A DNA stretch of 64,000 bases from Arcanobacterium ihumii (GCF_900604515.1 NZ_UWOS01000002.1:372001-436000); one strand, 5' to 3'. Positions 28,765 to 38,423 are shown, counted from the first letter of the stretch. Translations and numbers: made by a program. Notes: generated by a model not told the origin, from the sequence alone.

Positions 28765-29346
28765 ATGTTATCCATCATGATTCAGTCCCTATTTTTCGTA
28801 GCCATGCCACCGGCAATTTCGGCAGACTCGTTTGCGGACCATTACTTTGTTTCGCACAATCAAAGCGCCGTTAGCAATACTGTGATCAAAGATCCCCCAC
28901 CCCCGTGGGGTGGTCCGGTAACAATTCTTCAATCGGTTATCAAACAAAAATATCGTTGCCCGATAACGACTGGATGCCGCATTATCCGTTCGTTTAACGT
29001 AGGTGAAAATAATTGGAATTCGGGGCATCGTGGCATCGATCTAGCTGTTTCAAGCACAATTGAGATCATTGCACCAGCTGACGGAACCGTCTCATATGTG
29101 GGAGTGATAGATTCTCGTCCAGTTCTGTCCATCACTCACGACGACGGTATTCGAACAACCTATGAGCCTTTGGTTAGTAATCTAACCAAAGGAGCCAAAA
29201 TACGGCGTGGTGAGGTGATCGGAACCGTGTCATTAGGACACTGCGCTCGCGCACTTTGCTTACATTGGGGAGCAAAAACGGATGCAGATTCTTATCTGAA
29301 TCCTACCTGGTTGTTGGAACCGCGTGTAGTGGCATTGCTTGAGTAA
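28765..29346 (+). CDS. Secreted M23 family metallopeptidase
   Basis: A 193-residue exported protein with a short N-terminal signal peptide (about 1-20, ending near SADSF) and a LytM/M23 peptidase domain. The zinc ligands are visible as HRGIDLA (H88, D92 region) and LHWG near residue 172. M23 enzymes cleave peptidoglycan cross-links; the place upstream of rpsB is conserved in Actinobacteria. Four Cys in the domain (CPITTGC, HCARALC) could form disulfides. The start lacks a ribosome binding site. Confidence 0.85.
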   Translation: MLSIMIQSLFFVAMPPAISADSFADHYFVSHNQSAVSNTVIKDPPPPWGGPVTILQSVIKQKYRCPITTGCRIIRSFNVGENNWNSGHRGIDLAVSSTIEIIAPADGTVSYVGVIDSRPVLSITHDDGIRTTYEPLVSNLTKGAKIRRGEVIGTVSLGHCARALCLHWGAKTDADSYLNPTWLLEPRVVALLE

Positions 29347-29388
29347 CTACGTCTATAACGGATGCGTACCCAAGAAGGCCGGAAATAT

Positions 29389-30354
29389 TCAGGCGCGTGG
29401 GTGGGCCAAACCAAAAGCTTCACGGAGCCTTTCAGTACTAACGTGAGTGTAGCGCTGCGTGGTGCCTAAGGATGAGTGCCCTAATATTTCTTGAACTACC
29501 CGAAGGTCGGAACCCCCATCCAAAAGGTGCGTTGCAGCCGAGTGCCGCAAATCATGTGGGGATATATCTGGAACTCCAGCTTGTGCGGTGAGACGATGCA
29601 AAAGATCTCTCACCACTCGCTGATTAATTCGACGTCCTTGTTCTCCAAGAAACAACGCTTTTCGATCCTGATTTTGAAGTGACGTTCTTACATCTAACCA
29701 CCGTGAGAGTGCTTGAGCAGCAGGCTGACCGAAAGGGACAATTCTTTCTTTGTTTCCCTTTCCGAGGACGCAAATCGTATTTGAATCCGAAATATCGTTG
29801 AGATTAAGACCAACGCATTCACTGATTCGGATTCCCGTGGCATAGATTAATTCAAAGACTGCCCAATCTCGAACATCTGTTGGATTTTGAGAAGAAGCGC
29901 GGTCAGCTAAAAAATCAAGAAAAGTTGACGCTTGTGCCTGCGAAAGAACAGTAGGAAGCTCATTTGCCGGTTTCGGCGATTGAATTCGCAAGCCAGCATC
30001 AACCTCCGCATAACCTTCCTTAAATAACCACCGGCTGAAACTTCGAATCGAGGCACTGTGGCGTGCTAATGAGGCTCTACTATGACCAGATTCTGATTTC
30101 CACGCCAACCAAGTTCTAATATCCGTTACATCGAGTTCTTTTAGGAGCGTATAGAATTTCGGATGATCTTTCGCTTCAAGCTTCCAGACATCGCTTGCCA
30201 AGAACGTAAGAAACGACGTCGCCTCTGTTGAGTATGCACGAACGGTATGGGGAGAAAAACCCCGTCGTATATCGAGGTACGTAACATATTTGTTGATCAC
30301 TTCGTCAATTTCGTGAACGAACGAGCCCGAGATCTGCGCACCATCATCAGTCAC
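29389..30354 (-). CDS. xerC: Tyrosine recombinase XerC
   Basis: Resolves chromosome dimers at dif together with XerD. The 321-residue protein has the N-terminal SAM-like core-binding domain and the catalytic residues R (ATGIRISE), K (GKGNKERIV), H-x-x-R (HDLRHSAATHLL), H (LGHSSLGTTQ) and Tyr (RYTHV). It follows dprA by 4 bases; dprA-xerC is the usual order. No integrated element accompanies it, so it is not a phage integrase. Confidence 0.93.
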   Translation of the reverse strand: MTDDGAQISGSFVHEIDEVINKYVTYLDIRRGFSPHTVRAYSTEATSFLTFLASDVWKLEAKDHPKFYTLLKELDVTDIRTWLAWKSESGHSRASLARHSASIRSFSRWLFKEGYAEVDAGLRIQSPKPANELPTVLSQAQASTFLDFLADRASSQNPTDVRDWAVFELIYATGIRISECVGLNLNDISDSNTICVLGKGNKERIVPFGQPAAQALSRWLDVRTSLQNQDRKALFLGEQGRRINQRVVRDLLHRLTAQAGVPDISPHDLRHSAATHLLDGGSDLRVVQEILGHSSLGTTQRYTHVSTERLREAFGLAHPRA

Positions 30355-30358
30355 ATTA

Positions 30359-31543
30359 TTAACCCTTCACCCATCGGCCATTTCTAAAAATTACTCTATT
30401 CATTATGAGTAGTTTACCTAGTGCTGACTGTACATCGTCCTCATTCAAACCCGATAGCCGCGCGATGTTTTGTACCGCTGCTCCACGAACTTGCGGAACG
30501 GCATCAAAAACCCTTTCAAGGATCGGATCGTAACCGTTTTTGAAAGCCCCTGCGAATGCATCATCTACTTGGACTCCCTGTCCGTTGTTTACCTCCCCTA
30601 TAGAACCAAGCATTTCTCGAAGATGCTGAGAACTTGAAACCAAAATTCCACCATTTCGTATTAGCTCGTGGCATCCAGAAGAAAAATGGGATTCGATTGA
30701 ACCAGGTACTGCACCTACTTCCCTTCCCAGTTCAAGAGCATGTCGCGCAGTGTTAAGAGCTCCAGATCTAAAGGATGCTTCAACAACCAACGTTCCACTA
30801 CCCAACGCAGCGATTATTCGATTACGTGCAAGAAAACGATGACGCTGAGGAGATGCAGCAAGCGGAGACTCCGAAACTACAGCACCACCTTGATTGAGCG
30901 CATCATTAAAGAGTTGTTCATTTGCCTTCGGATACGCCCTATCTACACCACCGGCTGAAACTATGATGGTTTTTCCAGCCGCTGCCAAGGCGCCCTCATG
31001 TGCAAAAGCATCGATGCCAAAAGCCCCACCTGAAACCACCACATACTTATCAGATATGTCGTGCGAAATATCTAGAGTAAATCGCTTGCCCACCGAGCTA
31101 GCATCACGCGAGCCAACAATCGATACCATCGGCAACTGCAATGCCTCAACATTTCCTCGAACCCACAAACACAGAGGACGCCTTTCTCCTAAATCGTTCA
31201 GTTGCCTCGGCCAATCACAGTCTTGAGGAATGAGGATTGTGATCCCGAGCTTTGGTAAAACGTCATAATTGAATGCAGAGAGATTTTGCAAACGGCTAGC
31301 CCAACGTTGGATGCTTCGATTAAATGCTTCTGAGAAATTCGACCCAGCTAGTCCATCGTCAAACGTCGATGCATTAAACTGATTTATTTCTTCTTTAAGT
31401 ACGTCAATCCCACCCCTGTACCCAAAATGATTAATCCATCGAAATGCAGCAATATCTTCGGCTTCCGTAATCCGCGACCACGTGACAGCAGCCATATGTT
31501 CTTCATCAAGAGTGGCAGCCAAGTGACTTCCTGTATTCACCAT
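30359..31543 (-). CDS. dprA: DNA-processing protein DprA
   Basis: Loads RecA on incoming single-stranded DNA in transformable bacteria; widely kept also where competence is unknown. The 394-residue protein has the Rossmann-type core with VSIVGSRDASSVG, VVSGGAFGIDAFAHEGAL and a C-terminal winged-helix-like domain. ATG at 31543 has GTGAGGA upstream and overlaps the end of comM by 7 bases. Full length for the family. Confidence 0.95.
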   Translation of the reverse strand: MVNTGSHLAATLDEEHMAAVTWSRITEAEDIAAFRWINHFGYRGGIDVLKEEINQFNASTFDDGLAGSNFSEAFNRSIQRWASRLQNLSAFNYDVLPKLGITILIPQDCDWPRQLNDLGERRPLCLWVRGNVEALQLPMVSIVGSRDASSVGKRFTLDISHDISDKYVVVSGGAFGIDAFAHEGALAAAGKTIIVSAGGVDRAYPKANEQLFNDALNQGGAVVSESPLAASPQRHRFLARNRIIAALGSGTLVVEASFRSGALNTARHALELGREVGAVPGSIESHFSSGCHELIRNGGILVSSSQHLREMLGSIGEVNNGQGVQVDDAFAGAFKNGYDPILERVFDAVPQVRGAAVQNIARLSGLNEDDVQSALGKLLIMNRVIFRNGRWVKG

Positions 31544-33078
31544 TCCTCACTTCCTTCCCCACGCAGTAAATATGCCTGGCTCAAGTCATCATCATTGGGA
31601 TGGTCTCGACCGCGTAAGTCAGCCAAACTCCAAGACAATCGAAGTATTCGGTCAAAAGCCCGCATCGAAAGTTTCCCGTCAAAAATTTGGTTTTCTAACG
31701 CAGTTGAAACTGCAGACTGCTGCAAGGTATTTTTACGAAGCCATGTTCCTGGGAGCTGTGAATTGTTCAAAATCGGTATTTTCCACTCGATTCTTGAGTT
31801 TCGATATCTTTGCCGTGCCCGCGCTTCACACACTTCTTCAAGGATCTTTACAGTCGAGAACTGCCCACCACGTTTTAATTGAACCTTCGTTGGCCGGCGC
31901 AAAACTAAGCGAATATCAATCCTGTCGCGAATCGGTCCACCTAAATTAACTCGATACGACGCGCGGTCACGAGGGGTGCACCGACATCTCCCATTCCCAT
32001 CAAGGAGAAATCCGCAACGGCACGGATTCGCAGCAGCGATTAACTGGAATCTAGCGGGATACATGATATGCGCTCGCGAACGATGCAGTTCTATTTCTCC
32101 AGTTTCCAACGGTTGCCGGAGAGCTTGGATAGCGTTCGTTGCAAATTCGGGGAACTCATCGCAAAACAAAACACCGTTGTGTGCTTGCGTTATAGCCCCT
32201 GGCCGAGGAATACCAGCTCCTCCTCCAATCAAAGCAACCATGCTAGCTGTATGATGAGGTGCCGAATACGGTGGGCGTCTAGGCAACGAATGCAAAGTTT
32301 CTCCAAGAACTGACTTAATAACCGCAACATCGAGTGCCTCTTCATATGAAAGATCAGGAAGAAAGCCTACAAATCGTTTTGAAAGCATGCTTTTCCCCAC
32401 TCCCGGAGGGCCAATTAGGAGACTATGATGACCGCCACATGCTGCTACTTCAAGCCCAAAAATTGCATCTTCTTGTCCGCATACATCTGATACATCGAGG
32501 ACTTCAGACATTTGAAAGACATCTTGTTTTCCACCACAGTCAGGCTCAGCATCTACTTCAATATTTGGCACGCCTACTGAACAAGCAAAAGTTGCCAAAT
32601 TAGATATTCCGGTTACCTCAATATTTCCAACAAGTTCCGCTTCCGCTTTGTTAGCTAACGGCACTATCACTCGTTGGAAACCTTCCTGTTGTGCTGCAAG
32701 GACCGCTGGCAAAATACCCCGTATACCGTGAACACTTCCATCTAAACCAAGCTCGCCAAATACTGCAGTCGTCTGGGAAAGTTGAAAACCTTGTGCACCC
32801 AAGATCGCCGCAGCGATCCCAAGATCATAACTCGTACCTGATTTTGATAAATCCGCCGGAGATAGATTGACAACAATCCTCAGATTTGGCCACGTCAACC
32901 CTACATTTTGGAATGCTGCGCGCAGTCTCTCCTTTGCTTCATTAACTGCCGCATCAGGAAGCCCAACTATCATAAAATTTGGTAAACCATTTAATAGTGT
33001 AGCTTCAATTAAGACACTCGATCCGTGTAATCCTAGCAGACTAACGGTGTATGATTTTCCGATCTGTGATGTCCTCAT
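31537..33078 (-). CDS. comM: YifB/ComM family Mg-chelatase-like AAA+ ATPase
   Basis: A 513-residue protein with an N-terminal Lon-like/ChlI domain, a AAA+ core with Walker A GPPGVGKSMLSKR near residue 220 and Walker B LFCDEFPEF, and a C-terminal Mg-chelatase domain. ComM is a helicase that promotes branch migration during natural transformation in proteobacteria. A Cys quartet (CRCGF...GRCRCTP) sits in the C-terminal third. It overlaps yraN by four bases, in the yraN-comM-dprA competence-type cluster. Confidence 0.94.
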   Translation of the reverse strand: MRTSQIGKSYTVSLLGLHGSSVLIEATLLNGLPNFMIVGLPDAAVNEAKERLRAAFQNVGLTWPNLRIVVNLSPADLSKSGTSYDLGIAAAILGAQGFQLSQTTAVFGELGLDGSVHGIRGILPAVLAAQQEGFQRVIVPLANKAEAELVGNIEVTGISNLATFACSVGVPNIEVDAEPDCGGKQDVFQMSEVLDVSDVCGQEDAIFGLEVAACGGHHSLLIGPPGVGKSMLSKRFVGFLPDLSYEEALDVAVIKSVLGETLHSLPRRPPYSAPHHTASMVALIGGGAGIPRPGAITQAHNGVLFCDEFPEFATNAIQALRQPLETGEIELHRSRAHIMYPARFQLIAAANPCRCGFLLDGNGRCRCTPRDRASYRVNLGGPIRDRIDIRLVLRRPTKVQLKRGGQFSTVKILEEVCEARARQRYRNSRIEWKIPILNNSQLPGTWLRKNTLQQSAVSTALENQIFDGKLSMRAFDRILRLSWSLADLRGRDHPNDDDLSQAYLLRGEGSEEW

Positions 33079-33485
33079 GAGGCATCCTTGATATGGGTGA
33101 TTGAGTATCCTCCGCCAAGTACCCTCACGCCCACAACGTCCACCGCTAAGTTTTGAGCATGGACTGAATTATTAACAACCCATTGCACAAGCAAAGACCT
33201 AATCCGGTGAAGCTTGGCACCTGTAATTGATTCTTCAGGAGTCCCAGTGCGGTTTTGCCGGCGGGTTTTAACCTCGATTGCAACGTACGCCTCCCTGGTC
33301 GGATCGAACGCTATTAAATCAATTTCACCCCCGCGACTTCTCCAATTCGTATCGCGAATAATAAAACCGCGCTGTTCAAGATAACGCTGAGCACATCGTT
33401 CGCCCCATCTACCAAGGTCTTGACGCGAACACCCCAATATTTCGTTTATCGATGGATTTTCAACATAAATCGATTCATTAAGCAT
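33075..33485 (-). CDS. YraN/UPF0102 family endonuclease-like protein
   Basis: This 136-residue protein has a restriction-endonuclease-like fold judged by GEIDLIAFD.....VAIEVKTRR, the D..ExK active-site pattern, and the N-terminal GRWGERCAQRYLEQRGF. The family is often beside rnhB and comM; its function is not settled. The first about 20 residues before the conserved block may not all be translated, but no better start is visible. Confidence 0.9.
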   Translation of the reverse strand: MLNESIYVENPSINEILGCSRQDLGRWGERCAQRYLEQRGFIIRDTNWRSRGGEIDLIAFDPTREAYVAIEVKTRRQNRTGTPEESITGAKLHRIRSLLVQWVVNNSVHAQNLAVDVVGVRVLGGGYSITHIKDAS

Positions 33486-33629
33486 GCAACGATTTGATCA
33501 GTTTTCAAGAAAACAGGTAAAAAGTTTAGGCACCCTGTGGGAAAAACTTGAACTCGGTTATACTGTGGGAAACTATCACGCAATCGAAGTATCGAGTCTG
33601 CCCCAACCGCTATCGTTCGATTCTAAAAA

Positions 33630-33956
33630 TTAGTCGTTTTCACGGTCGAATTCGAGCTCACGCGAGATATCCGGTTTGTTTAGTTCTTCGACGTTGACGT
33701 CTTTGAAAGTCACAATCCTTGCACTTCGGATAAAACGTGAGGATCGGTAGATGTCCCAAACCCACGCATCGGTAAGAATAACTTCGAAGAAGATATCGCC
33801 GGTATTTGAAGCACGAACATTAACATTTACGTCATTTGCTAGATAAAACCTGCGTTCGGTTTCCACCACGTACTTAAATAGATTGATTACGTCACGATAT
33901 TCACGGTACAGCGCTAGCTCACGCTCTGCTTCGTAGCTTTCTAGTTCGCTCATCAT
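33630..33956 (-). CDS. DUF2469 family actinobacterial protein
   Basis: A 108-residue acidic protein that begins MMSELESYEAERELALYREYRDV and contains VVETERRFYLAND, matching the DUF2469 family found only in Actinobacteria, next to rnhB. No catalytic motif is recognisable and its function is unknown. It starts 9 bases after rnhB and is probably in one operon with it. Either Met1 or Met2 may be the start. Confidence 0.9.
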   Translation of the reverse strand: MMSELESYEAERELALYREYRDVINLFKYVVETERRFYLANDVNVNVRASNTGDIFFEVILTDAWVWDIYRSSRFIRSARIVTFKDVNVEELNKPDISRELEFDREND

Positions 33957-33965
33957 GATCCTGTT

Positions 33966-34661
33966 CTATTTAACGAGTCCCGGTAAATTCCATGCTGTTC
34001 GATGGTGAACACTGGCTCCAAAGTCCTTCAACGCCGCAATATGCTTCTGCGATGAATACCCTTTGTTATGCTCCCAATCGTACTGGGGAAAGTCTACCGC
34101 CAAGGAACTCATAAGCGAATCTCGAGCTACTTTCGCTAATACCGATGCCGCTGCAATCGCAGCACATCGAGCGTCACCTTTCACCTCTGTTTGAACAGGA
34201 ACTGAGGGGAGCTGAGGTCCAACATCAAACAAACCATCCGTCGTCCACCAGTTATGAGAGCCATCGAGGAGAACCGCGTCAAAATGAAACCCTCGATTAA
34301 GTAGCGAATCTACCGCACGTGCCGCTGCACAACGCAGACCAGCAACGATTCCAAGGGTATTTATTTCATCAACGGTCGAATGTCCGACCGCTGAGGCCAT
34401 TACCCAGTTGCTCGTAGGTTCAACAAGGTTTTCTCGAACCTTTGCTGAAATCATTTTCGAATCACGTAGCTTACTTGGAAATGCGTCCGAGGTTTTCAAA
34501 TCGATTAGTGCAATTCCAACCGACGCCGGACCAGCCAATGATCCACGACCAACTTCATCGACTCCCGCTAAAATCGGATTCTCAATACCGGTAGCAAGAC
34601 GCGCCAAAATCTCTTTTTCAATCGTCCGATCGGGAACAAGGCGATTCGATAGCTGTGCCAT
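33966..34661 (-). CDS. rnhB: Ribonuclease HII
   Basis: Removes RNA from RNA-DNA hybrids and misincorporated ribonucleotides. The 231-residue protein has the opening GVDEVGRGSLAGP with the catalytic Asp-Glu, the later LLDGSHNWW with the third acidic residue, and KGDARCAAIAAASVLAKVARD. The C-terminal NKGYSSQKHIAAL motif is intact. It follows lepB by 35 bases. Confidence 0.96.
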   Translation of the reverse strand: MAQLSNRLVPDRTIEKEILARLATGIENPILAGVDEVGRGSLAGPASVGIALIDLKTSDAFPSKLRDSKMISAKVRENLVEPTSNWVMASAVGHSTVDEINTLGIVAGLRCAAARAVDSLLNRGFHFDAVLLDGSHNWWTTDGLFDVGPQLPSVPVQTEVKGDARCAAIAAASVLAKVARDSLMSSLAVDFPQYDWEHNKGYSSQKHIAALKDFGASVHHRTAWNLPGLVK

Positions 34662-34696
34662 GGTGTTGAACGTATACGCTTTCTAAACTAATCAAA

Positions 34697-35557
34697 CTAC
34701 GAAGATGCACCAGCTGGTGATGGCACGTCTCGATATACCTCAGAAACATCGTCTAAGCGACCGAATCGTCCTAAAGGATATATTCGTAGCCAAGCTCGAC
34801 CCTCAATATTTTTGATCGGAACAAATCCAAAACCGGTAGTACGCTGGTGGTATCGAGAGTCTTTTGAATTGGAGCGGTTGTCTCCCATCACCCAGATATG
34901 CCCGTCCGGTACCACGACGTCGAAAGCTTCAAGCGATGGCTGTATCCCTTCGCGAATATACGTTTCATGAATTGGCTGGCCATTTACTAAAATTTCGGCA
35001 CCCTGACCAGCACAGCTAATATGATCGCCAGGCATTCCGATAATACGTTTCACAAGGTGTGTTCCAGCATTTTGTGGTAGTAAGCCGATGAGCTGGCCAA
35101 ATTCTTTCAGAACCCCCTTTACACCGGCGGATTCTGCTACAGGCGCGTCCGAGAGCCAGTTGCCTGGATCTACAAAAACGACGACGTCGCCTCGTTGTAG
35201 GTCATCTTCCGTATCAGCGAGCTTATTGACCATAATCCGGTCTCCGGGGACGAGTGTATTCATCATCGACTCCGAAGGGATTTCAAAAGGTTGAATCAAA
35301 AATGTCTTGAGAAGAACAGCGCACAGCAAAGCTACAACGATTACAGCCCCGAACTCAACAACTGAAGAAAAGAAACGTTGAGGCCATGGTTTTCGAGTTG
35401 GCTCGTCATCAGGATCCGAATTTGACGAAGTTCCCTCGGATGTTTCGGCTTCCACATGATCGGAATCAGAGCGCTTAGGATCTTGCGACGGCGGAAACGA
35501 AGGTGGCATTTCTTCGTTATCCTTCGCAGACCTGCCGATGCCCGATTCTTGCTCCAT
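34697..35557 (-). CDS. lepB: Type I signal peptidase
   Basis: Cleaves signal peptides of exported proteins at the outer face of the membrane. The 286-residue protein has a 60-residue charged cytosolic N-terminus, one membrane segment (about 68-88), the catalytic Ser in PSESMMNTL and Lys in VKRIIGMPGDH, and the box GDNRSNSKDSRYH. The actinobacterial rplS-lepB-rnhB order is kept. AGGGAGAG precedes the ATG. Confidence 0.96.
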   Translation of the reverse strand: MEQESGIGRSAKDNEEMPPSFPPSQDPKRSDSDHVEAETSEGTSSNSDPDDEPTRKPWPQRFFSSVVEFGAVIVVALLCAVLLKTFLIQPFEIPSESMMNTLVPGDRIMVNKLADTEDDLQRGDVVVFVDPGNWLSDAPVAESAGVKGVLKEFGQLIGLLPQNAGTHLVKRIIGMPGDHISCAGQGAEILVNGQPIHETYIREGIQPSLEAFDVVVPDGHIWVMGDNRSNSKDSRYHQRTTGFGFVPIKNIEGRAWLRIYPLGRFGRLDDVSEVYRDVPSPAGASS

Positions 35558-35848
35558 GCACTCTCCCTGTTTAATGGATGTGTCTCCCGATGCCTTGATG
35601 GAAACCGAGCTACGCTACGCTCCGCCCCTAATGCACAGGCATCAGATTCCCATGCGAAGCCGAGTCTATCACCTGCACCAGAAGAACATACTTCTTGGTT
35701 ATTCTACATGGATATACGCTTATTTGCGCACAGTGAAGAGCTCACAGCACCAACTATTTCGGGTTCATACCACTTATTTACGTACAACTCCATACGACTA
35801 ATAGGATTATTTACACTGTCAAAGTCGCTCATTCAAGTGTAGATATAA
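35558..35848 (-). promoter_or_regulatory. Intergenic region upstream of lepB
   Basis: About 290 bp between the rplS terminator and lepB. It must hold the lepB promoter. One TTGACA hexamer is visible on the minus strand (35817-35822), but no -10 box stands at normal distance from it. I see no gene here. Confidence 0.35.
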
Positions 35849-35880
35849 TTTGTGGGCCCCGATCTCGTGGGGCCCACAAA
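35849..35880 (-). terminator. Terminator of rplS
   Basis: A perfect 12-bp stem TTTGTGGGCCCC/GGGGCCCACAAA with an 8-nt loop lies 10 bases after the rplS stop on the minus strand, followed by an AT-rich stretch (TTATAT). Confidence 0.85.
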
Positions 35881-35890
35881 TAGAAAAGTC

Positions 35891-36244
35891 TCACTTGTTA
35901 TCAGTACGCTTTTCTTTGATCTTTGCAGCCTTGCCACGAAGATCACGAAGGTAGTATAGCTTCGCACGACGAACATCACCACGGGTGACAACTTCGATCG
36001 AGTCCACGTTCGGGGAGTGAAGTGGGAACTTACGCTCAACACCAACACCGAATGAGGTCTTGCGAACGGTGAAGGTTGCACCTACACCCTTACCACCCTT
36101 GCGAGCAATAACCACACCCTGGAACACCTGGATACGGTGACGGTTGCCTTCAACAACCTTTACGTTAACCTTGACGGTATCGCCTGGGCGGAAGTCTGGA
36201 CGCTCAATGAGCTGAGACTGTGCTACTGACTGTGGAATCTCCAT
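35891..36244 (-). CDS. rplS: 50S ribosomal protein L19
   Basis: The 117-residue protein matches L19 in length and in [42 protein letters not shown] and [13 protein letters not shown]. It is transcribed alone or after trmD, with a small hairpin in its leader (36290-36309) and a strong terminator behind it. Confidence 0.98.
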   Translation of the reverse strand: MEIPQSVAQSQLIERPDFRPGDTVKVNVKVVEGNRHRIQVFQGVVIARKGGKGVGATFTVRKTSFGVGVERKFPLHSPNVDSIEVVTRGDVRRAKLYYLRDLRGKAAKIKEKRTDNK

Positions 36245-36289
36245 GATTCATTCTTTTCTCTCCCTGCGCGCAGGTCAGAGAGGGGTCAG

Positions 36290-36309
36290 GGATCTGGTCA
36301 ACCAGATCC
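36290..36309 (-). promoter_or_regulatory. Leader hairpin upstream of rplS
   Basis: A perfect 8-bp stem GGATCTGG/CCAGATCC with a TCAA (plus-strand) loop lies 45 bases upstream of the rplS start codon. It could be part of the rplS leader or an inefficient terminator after trmD; no T-run follows. Confidence 0.4.
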
Positions 36310-36381
36310 GAGTGGATATTTTCTTACCCGAGCGCAACCCCCTGCGGCAGGCACTGCGTTCATTTTGGTAAGGCAACTCAA

Positions 36382-37788
36382 CTATTTTGCCACAGACAAC
36401 GGGCGAACCATAGTTATATCCTTGTTGATCGTGTCACCCACAACAAAAGTTCGAGTTCCTAGTCTATTGAATCCAAGTTTCCGGTAGGAGCGCTGAGCAC
36501 GCTTATTTCCACAGTGAGTGCCCAACCAGATAAATGTCTCGCCCGAAACATTTTCATATCTGCGTTCTAATTCGCGCAAACCGAACGCAAAAAGTTCGCT
36601 AAAGACTTTATGCCCTCGCCAATCGGGATGTAGATAAGCTTTAGATAGATACACGTATAAGGTATCAGCTTCATCGTCATCGGGTCTTTCCTCATGATCA
36701 AAGAGCAGGTAACCAATAACTTCGGCTTCGAGATTTTGCGCCAGATACACAGAATAACGCCGATCCTCAACATAGACGGCAAAGTTGTCTTCGGTAAGGT
36801 TGTGGTTAACAAAGCTATCAATATCCGCAGAGCTAACTTCAGAAGGGCAAGCATCCACAAACATAGACTGAGCGAAAGCGCTAAGTGCGCAAACATCGTC
36901 GGAATTAGCGGTGCGGAAATGAATCTGAACAATTTCTTGTTTAACTTCGTCGAAGAACCACCCTAAAGAAGCAAGGTGTGCCCAGTCATGTTTATCCAAG
37001 GTGGCTGGATCTAGGTGTTCGATCATGTCTGGGCGTCGCAAGACCGTCTTAGTCAAGGCTTGGTTGCGCCTCCAACGATAAATTGCCTGGTGATTACCCG
37101 ATGTGAGAACTTCCGGAACCGCTATCCCACGAAACTCTGCAGGTCTGGTAAACACAGGATACTCGAGCAAGCCAGCCTCACCGTGCGATTCTTCTACCAA
37201 AGACTCAGGATTTCCTACCATGCCTGGAACCAAGCGCGACACAGCTTCTACCAAAGCAACGCTGGCGACTTCCCCGCCATTGAGTACGTAATCCCCCAAT
37301 GAGAATTCGAAGACTTCGATATCTGAGTTTTCGCCGTAATATTGCGCAATGCGAGAATCAATACCTTCGTAACGACCACACGCCAAAATAATATGATCAC
37401 TACCAGCTAGGTCATAACACATGCGCTGTGTTAGTGGCACTCCCGACGGAGTTGGAATCGCCAATACTGTACGATGGTGCACTCCCACAGTGCGATTGCT
37501 AGGCTCAGCTTCATTGACTTCGTAGCCACGGATTCCCTGGTTGCGTTTAGCAACAGTCTGAACTACCGAATCAATCGCTTCCGCCCAGACATCAGGTTTC
37601 ATTACCATTCCAGCTCCGCCACCGAACGGCGAATCATCCACGGTGCGATGCACGTCATGGGTCCAATCACGGATGTCGTGGATAGCTGTTGAGATGATGC
37701 CCTTTTGCTGAGCCTTCCCGACTAAAGACAGCTCAAGGACCTGAAAAAACTCCGGAAAAGCCGAAATGATATCGAAATGCATCGTCAT
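36382..37788 (-). CDS. trmD: tRNA (guanine37-N1)-methyltransferase TrmD fused to a GNAT domain
   Basis: The first 280 residues are TrmD, the SPOUT enzyme making m1G37 to prevent frameshifting: DDSPFGGGAGMVMKPD, CGRYEGIDSR and SLGDYVLNGGE are all intact. The remaining 185 residues form a GNAT-type acetyltransferase: YLSKAYLHPDWRGHKVFSELFAF carries the acetyl-CoA loop and RAQRSYRKLGFNRLGTRTF the family C-terminus. The reading frame is continuous with no frameshift. TrmD alone is about 240 residues. The acceptor of the GNAT half is unknown. It follows rimM by 9 bases. Confidence 0.93.
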   Translation of the reverse strand: MTMHFDIISAFPEFFQVLELSLVGKAQQKGIISTAIHDIRDWTHDVHRTVDDSPFGGGAGMVMKPDVWAEAIDSVVQTVAKRNQGIRGYEVNEAEPSNRTVGVHHRTVLAIPTPSGVPLTQRMCYDLAGSDHIILACGRYEGIDSRIAQYYGENSDIEVFEFSLGDYVLNGGEVASVALVEAVSRLVPGMVGNPESLVEESHGEAGLLEYPVFTRPAEFRGIAVPEVLTSGNHQAIYRWRRNQALTKTVLRRPDMIEHLDPATLDKHDWAHLASLGWFFDEVKQEIVQIHFRTANSDDVCALSAFAQSMFVDACPSEVSSADIDSFVNHNLTEDNFAVYVEDRRYSVYLAQNLEAEVIGYLLFDHEERPDDDEADTLYVYLSKAYLHPDWRGHKVFSELFAFGLRELERRYENVSGETFIWLGTHCGNKRAQRSYRKLGFNRLGTRTFVVGDTINKDITMVRPLSVAK

Positions 37789-37797
37789 AGCAGTCGT

Positions 37798-38367
37798 CTA
37801 TTTTTCCTCGTACAAGTTTTGCGAGGCTTTTTCAGCATCGCCATCAAATTCTTCTTCGATTTCTTCATCAGAAAAGAGTCCGTCCGGCGCGTCAATAACG
37901 ATGCAGTGATCAGCGATGTCAACATCAATCACGATTTCTCGCACAAAAGGAACTCTAGTTATTCGACCATCAGGTTCTCGCACTACTAAAAGATCTTGTG
38001 CTGGCATTGGCTCTAGACCAACAACTGTTCCAAGCTCGTATCCTTCTGGATCAAGTACCTCGAGGCCAGTTAATTCATGAGCATACCAAGCATCTTCTTC
38101 AGCCTCATCCTCATCCGATTCAATAACAAGCTTCACTCCACGCAAGGATTCCGCAATAGTGCGATCTTTGATCTCCTCGAAACGGGCAAAAGTCATTCCC
38201 TTATACTCACGCGTCTTTTCCACAACAAGTGGACCGACGTCGGCAGGCTCGGTTTCAAGGGCGGAGCCGGCGTAGAGACGGCGCGCAGGGCTATCCGTAC
38301 GCACATCTAATTTCACTTCACCTTTAAGGCCATGTGCTGCACCAATGATAGCAACAATAAGTTTCAC
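37798..38367 (-). CDS. rimM: 16S rRNA processing protein RimM
   Basis: Assists 30S head assembly with S19. The 189-residue protein begins with VAIIGAAHGLKGEVKLDVRTDSP and has the C-terminal PRC-barrel (DLLVVREPDGRITRVPFV). The frame is open upstream, but GTG at 38367 has a perfect AAGGGG site and starts the conserved domain. An acidic tail ends the protein. It stands between trmD and the rpsP-KH pair, the usual order. Confidence 0.93.
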   Translation of the reverse strand: MKLIVAIIGAAHGLKGEVKLDVRTDSPARRLYAGSALETEPADVGPLVVEKTREYKGMTFARFEEIKDRTIAESLRGVKLVIESDEDEAEEDAWYAHELTGLEVLDPEGYELGTVVGLEPMPAQDLLVVREPDGRITRVPFVREIVIDVDIADHCIVIDAPDGLFSDEEIEEEFDGDAEKASQNLYEEK

Positions 38368-38423
38368 TTTTCCCCTTGATATCGACAGTAGGAATCTCTG
38401 TGTTTTAAATATACCTGAAACAG

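Noticed and set aside
29389-30354. XerC as integrase of a mobile element
   Set aside because: It is in the conserved dprA-xerC context, without att-like repeats, phage or plasmid genes near it.
33528-33575. Direct repeat CTGTGGGAAA near the yraN start
   Set aside because: Only two copies of ten bases, about 25 bases apart; could be chance or a regulator site, not enough to call.
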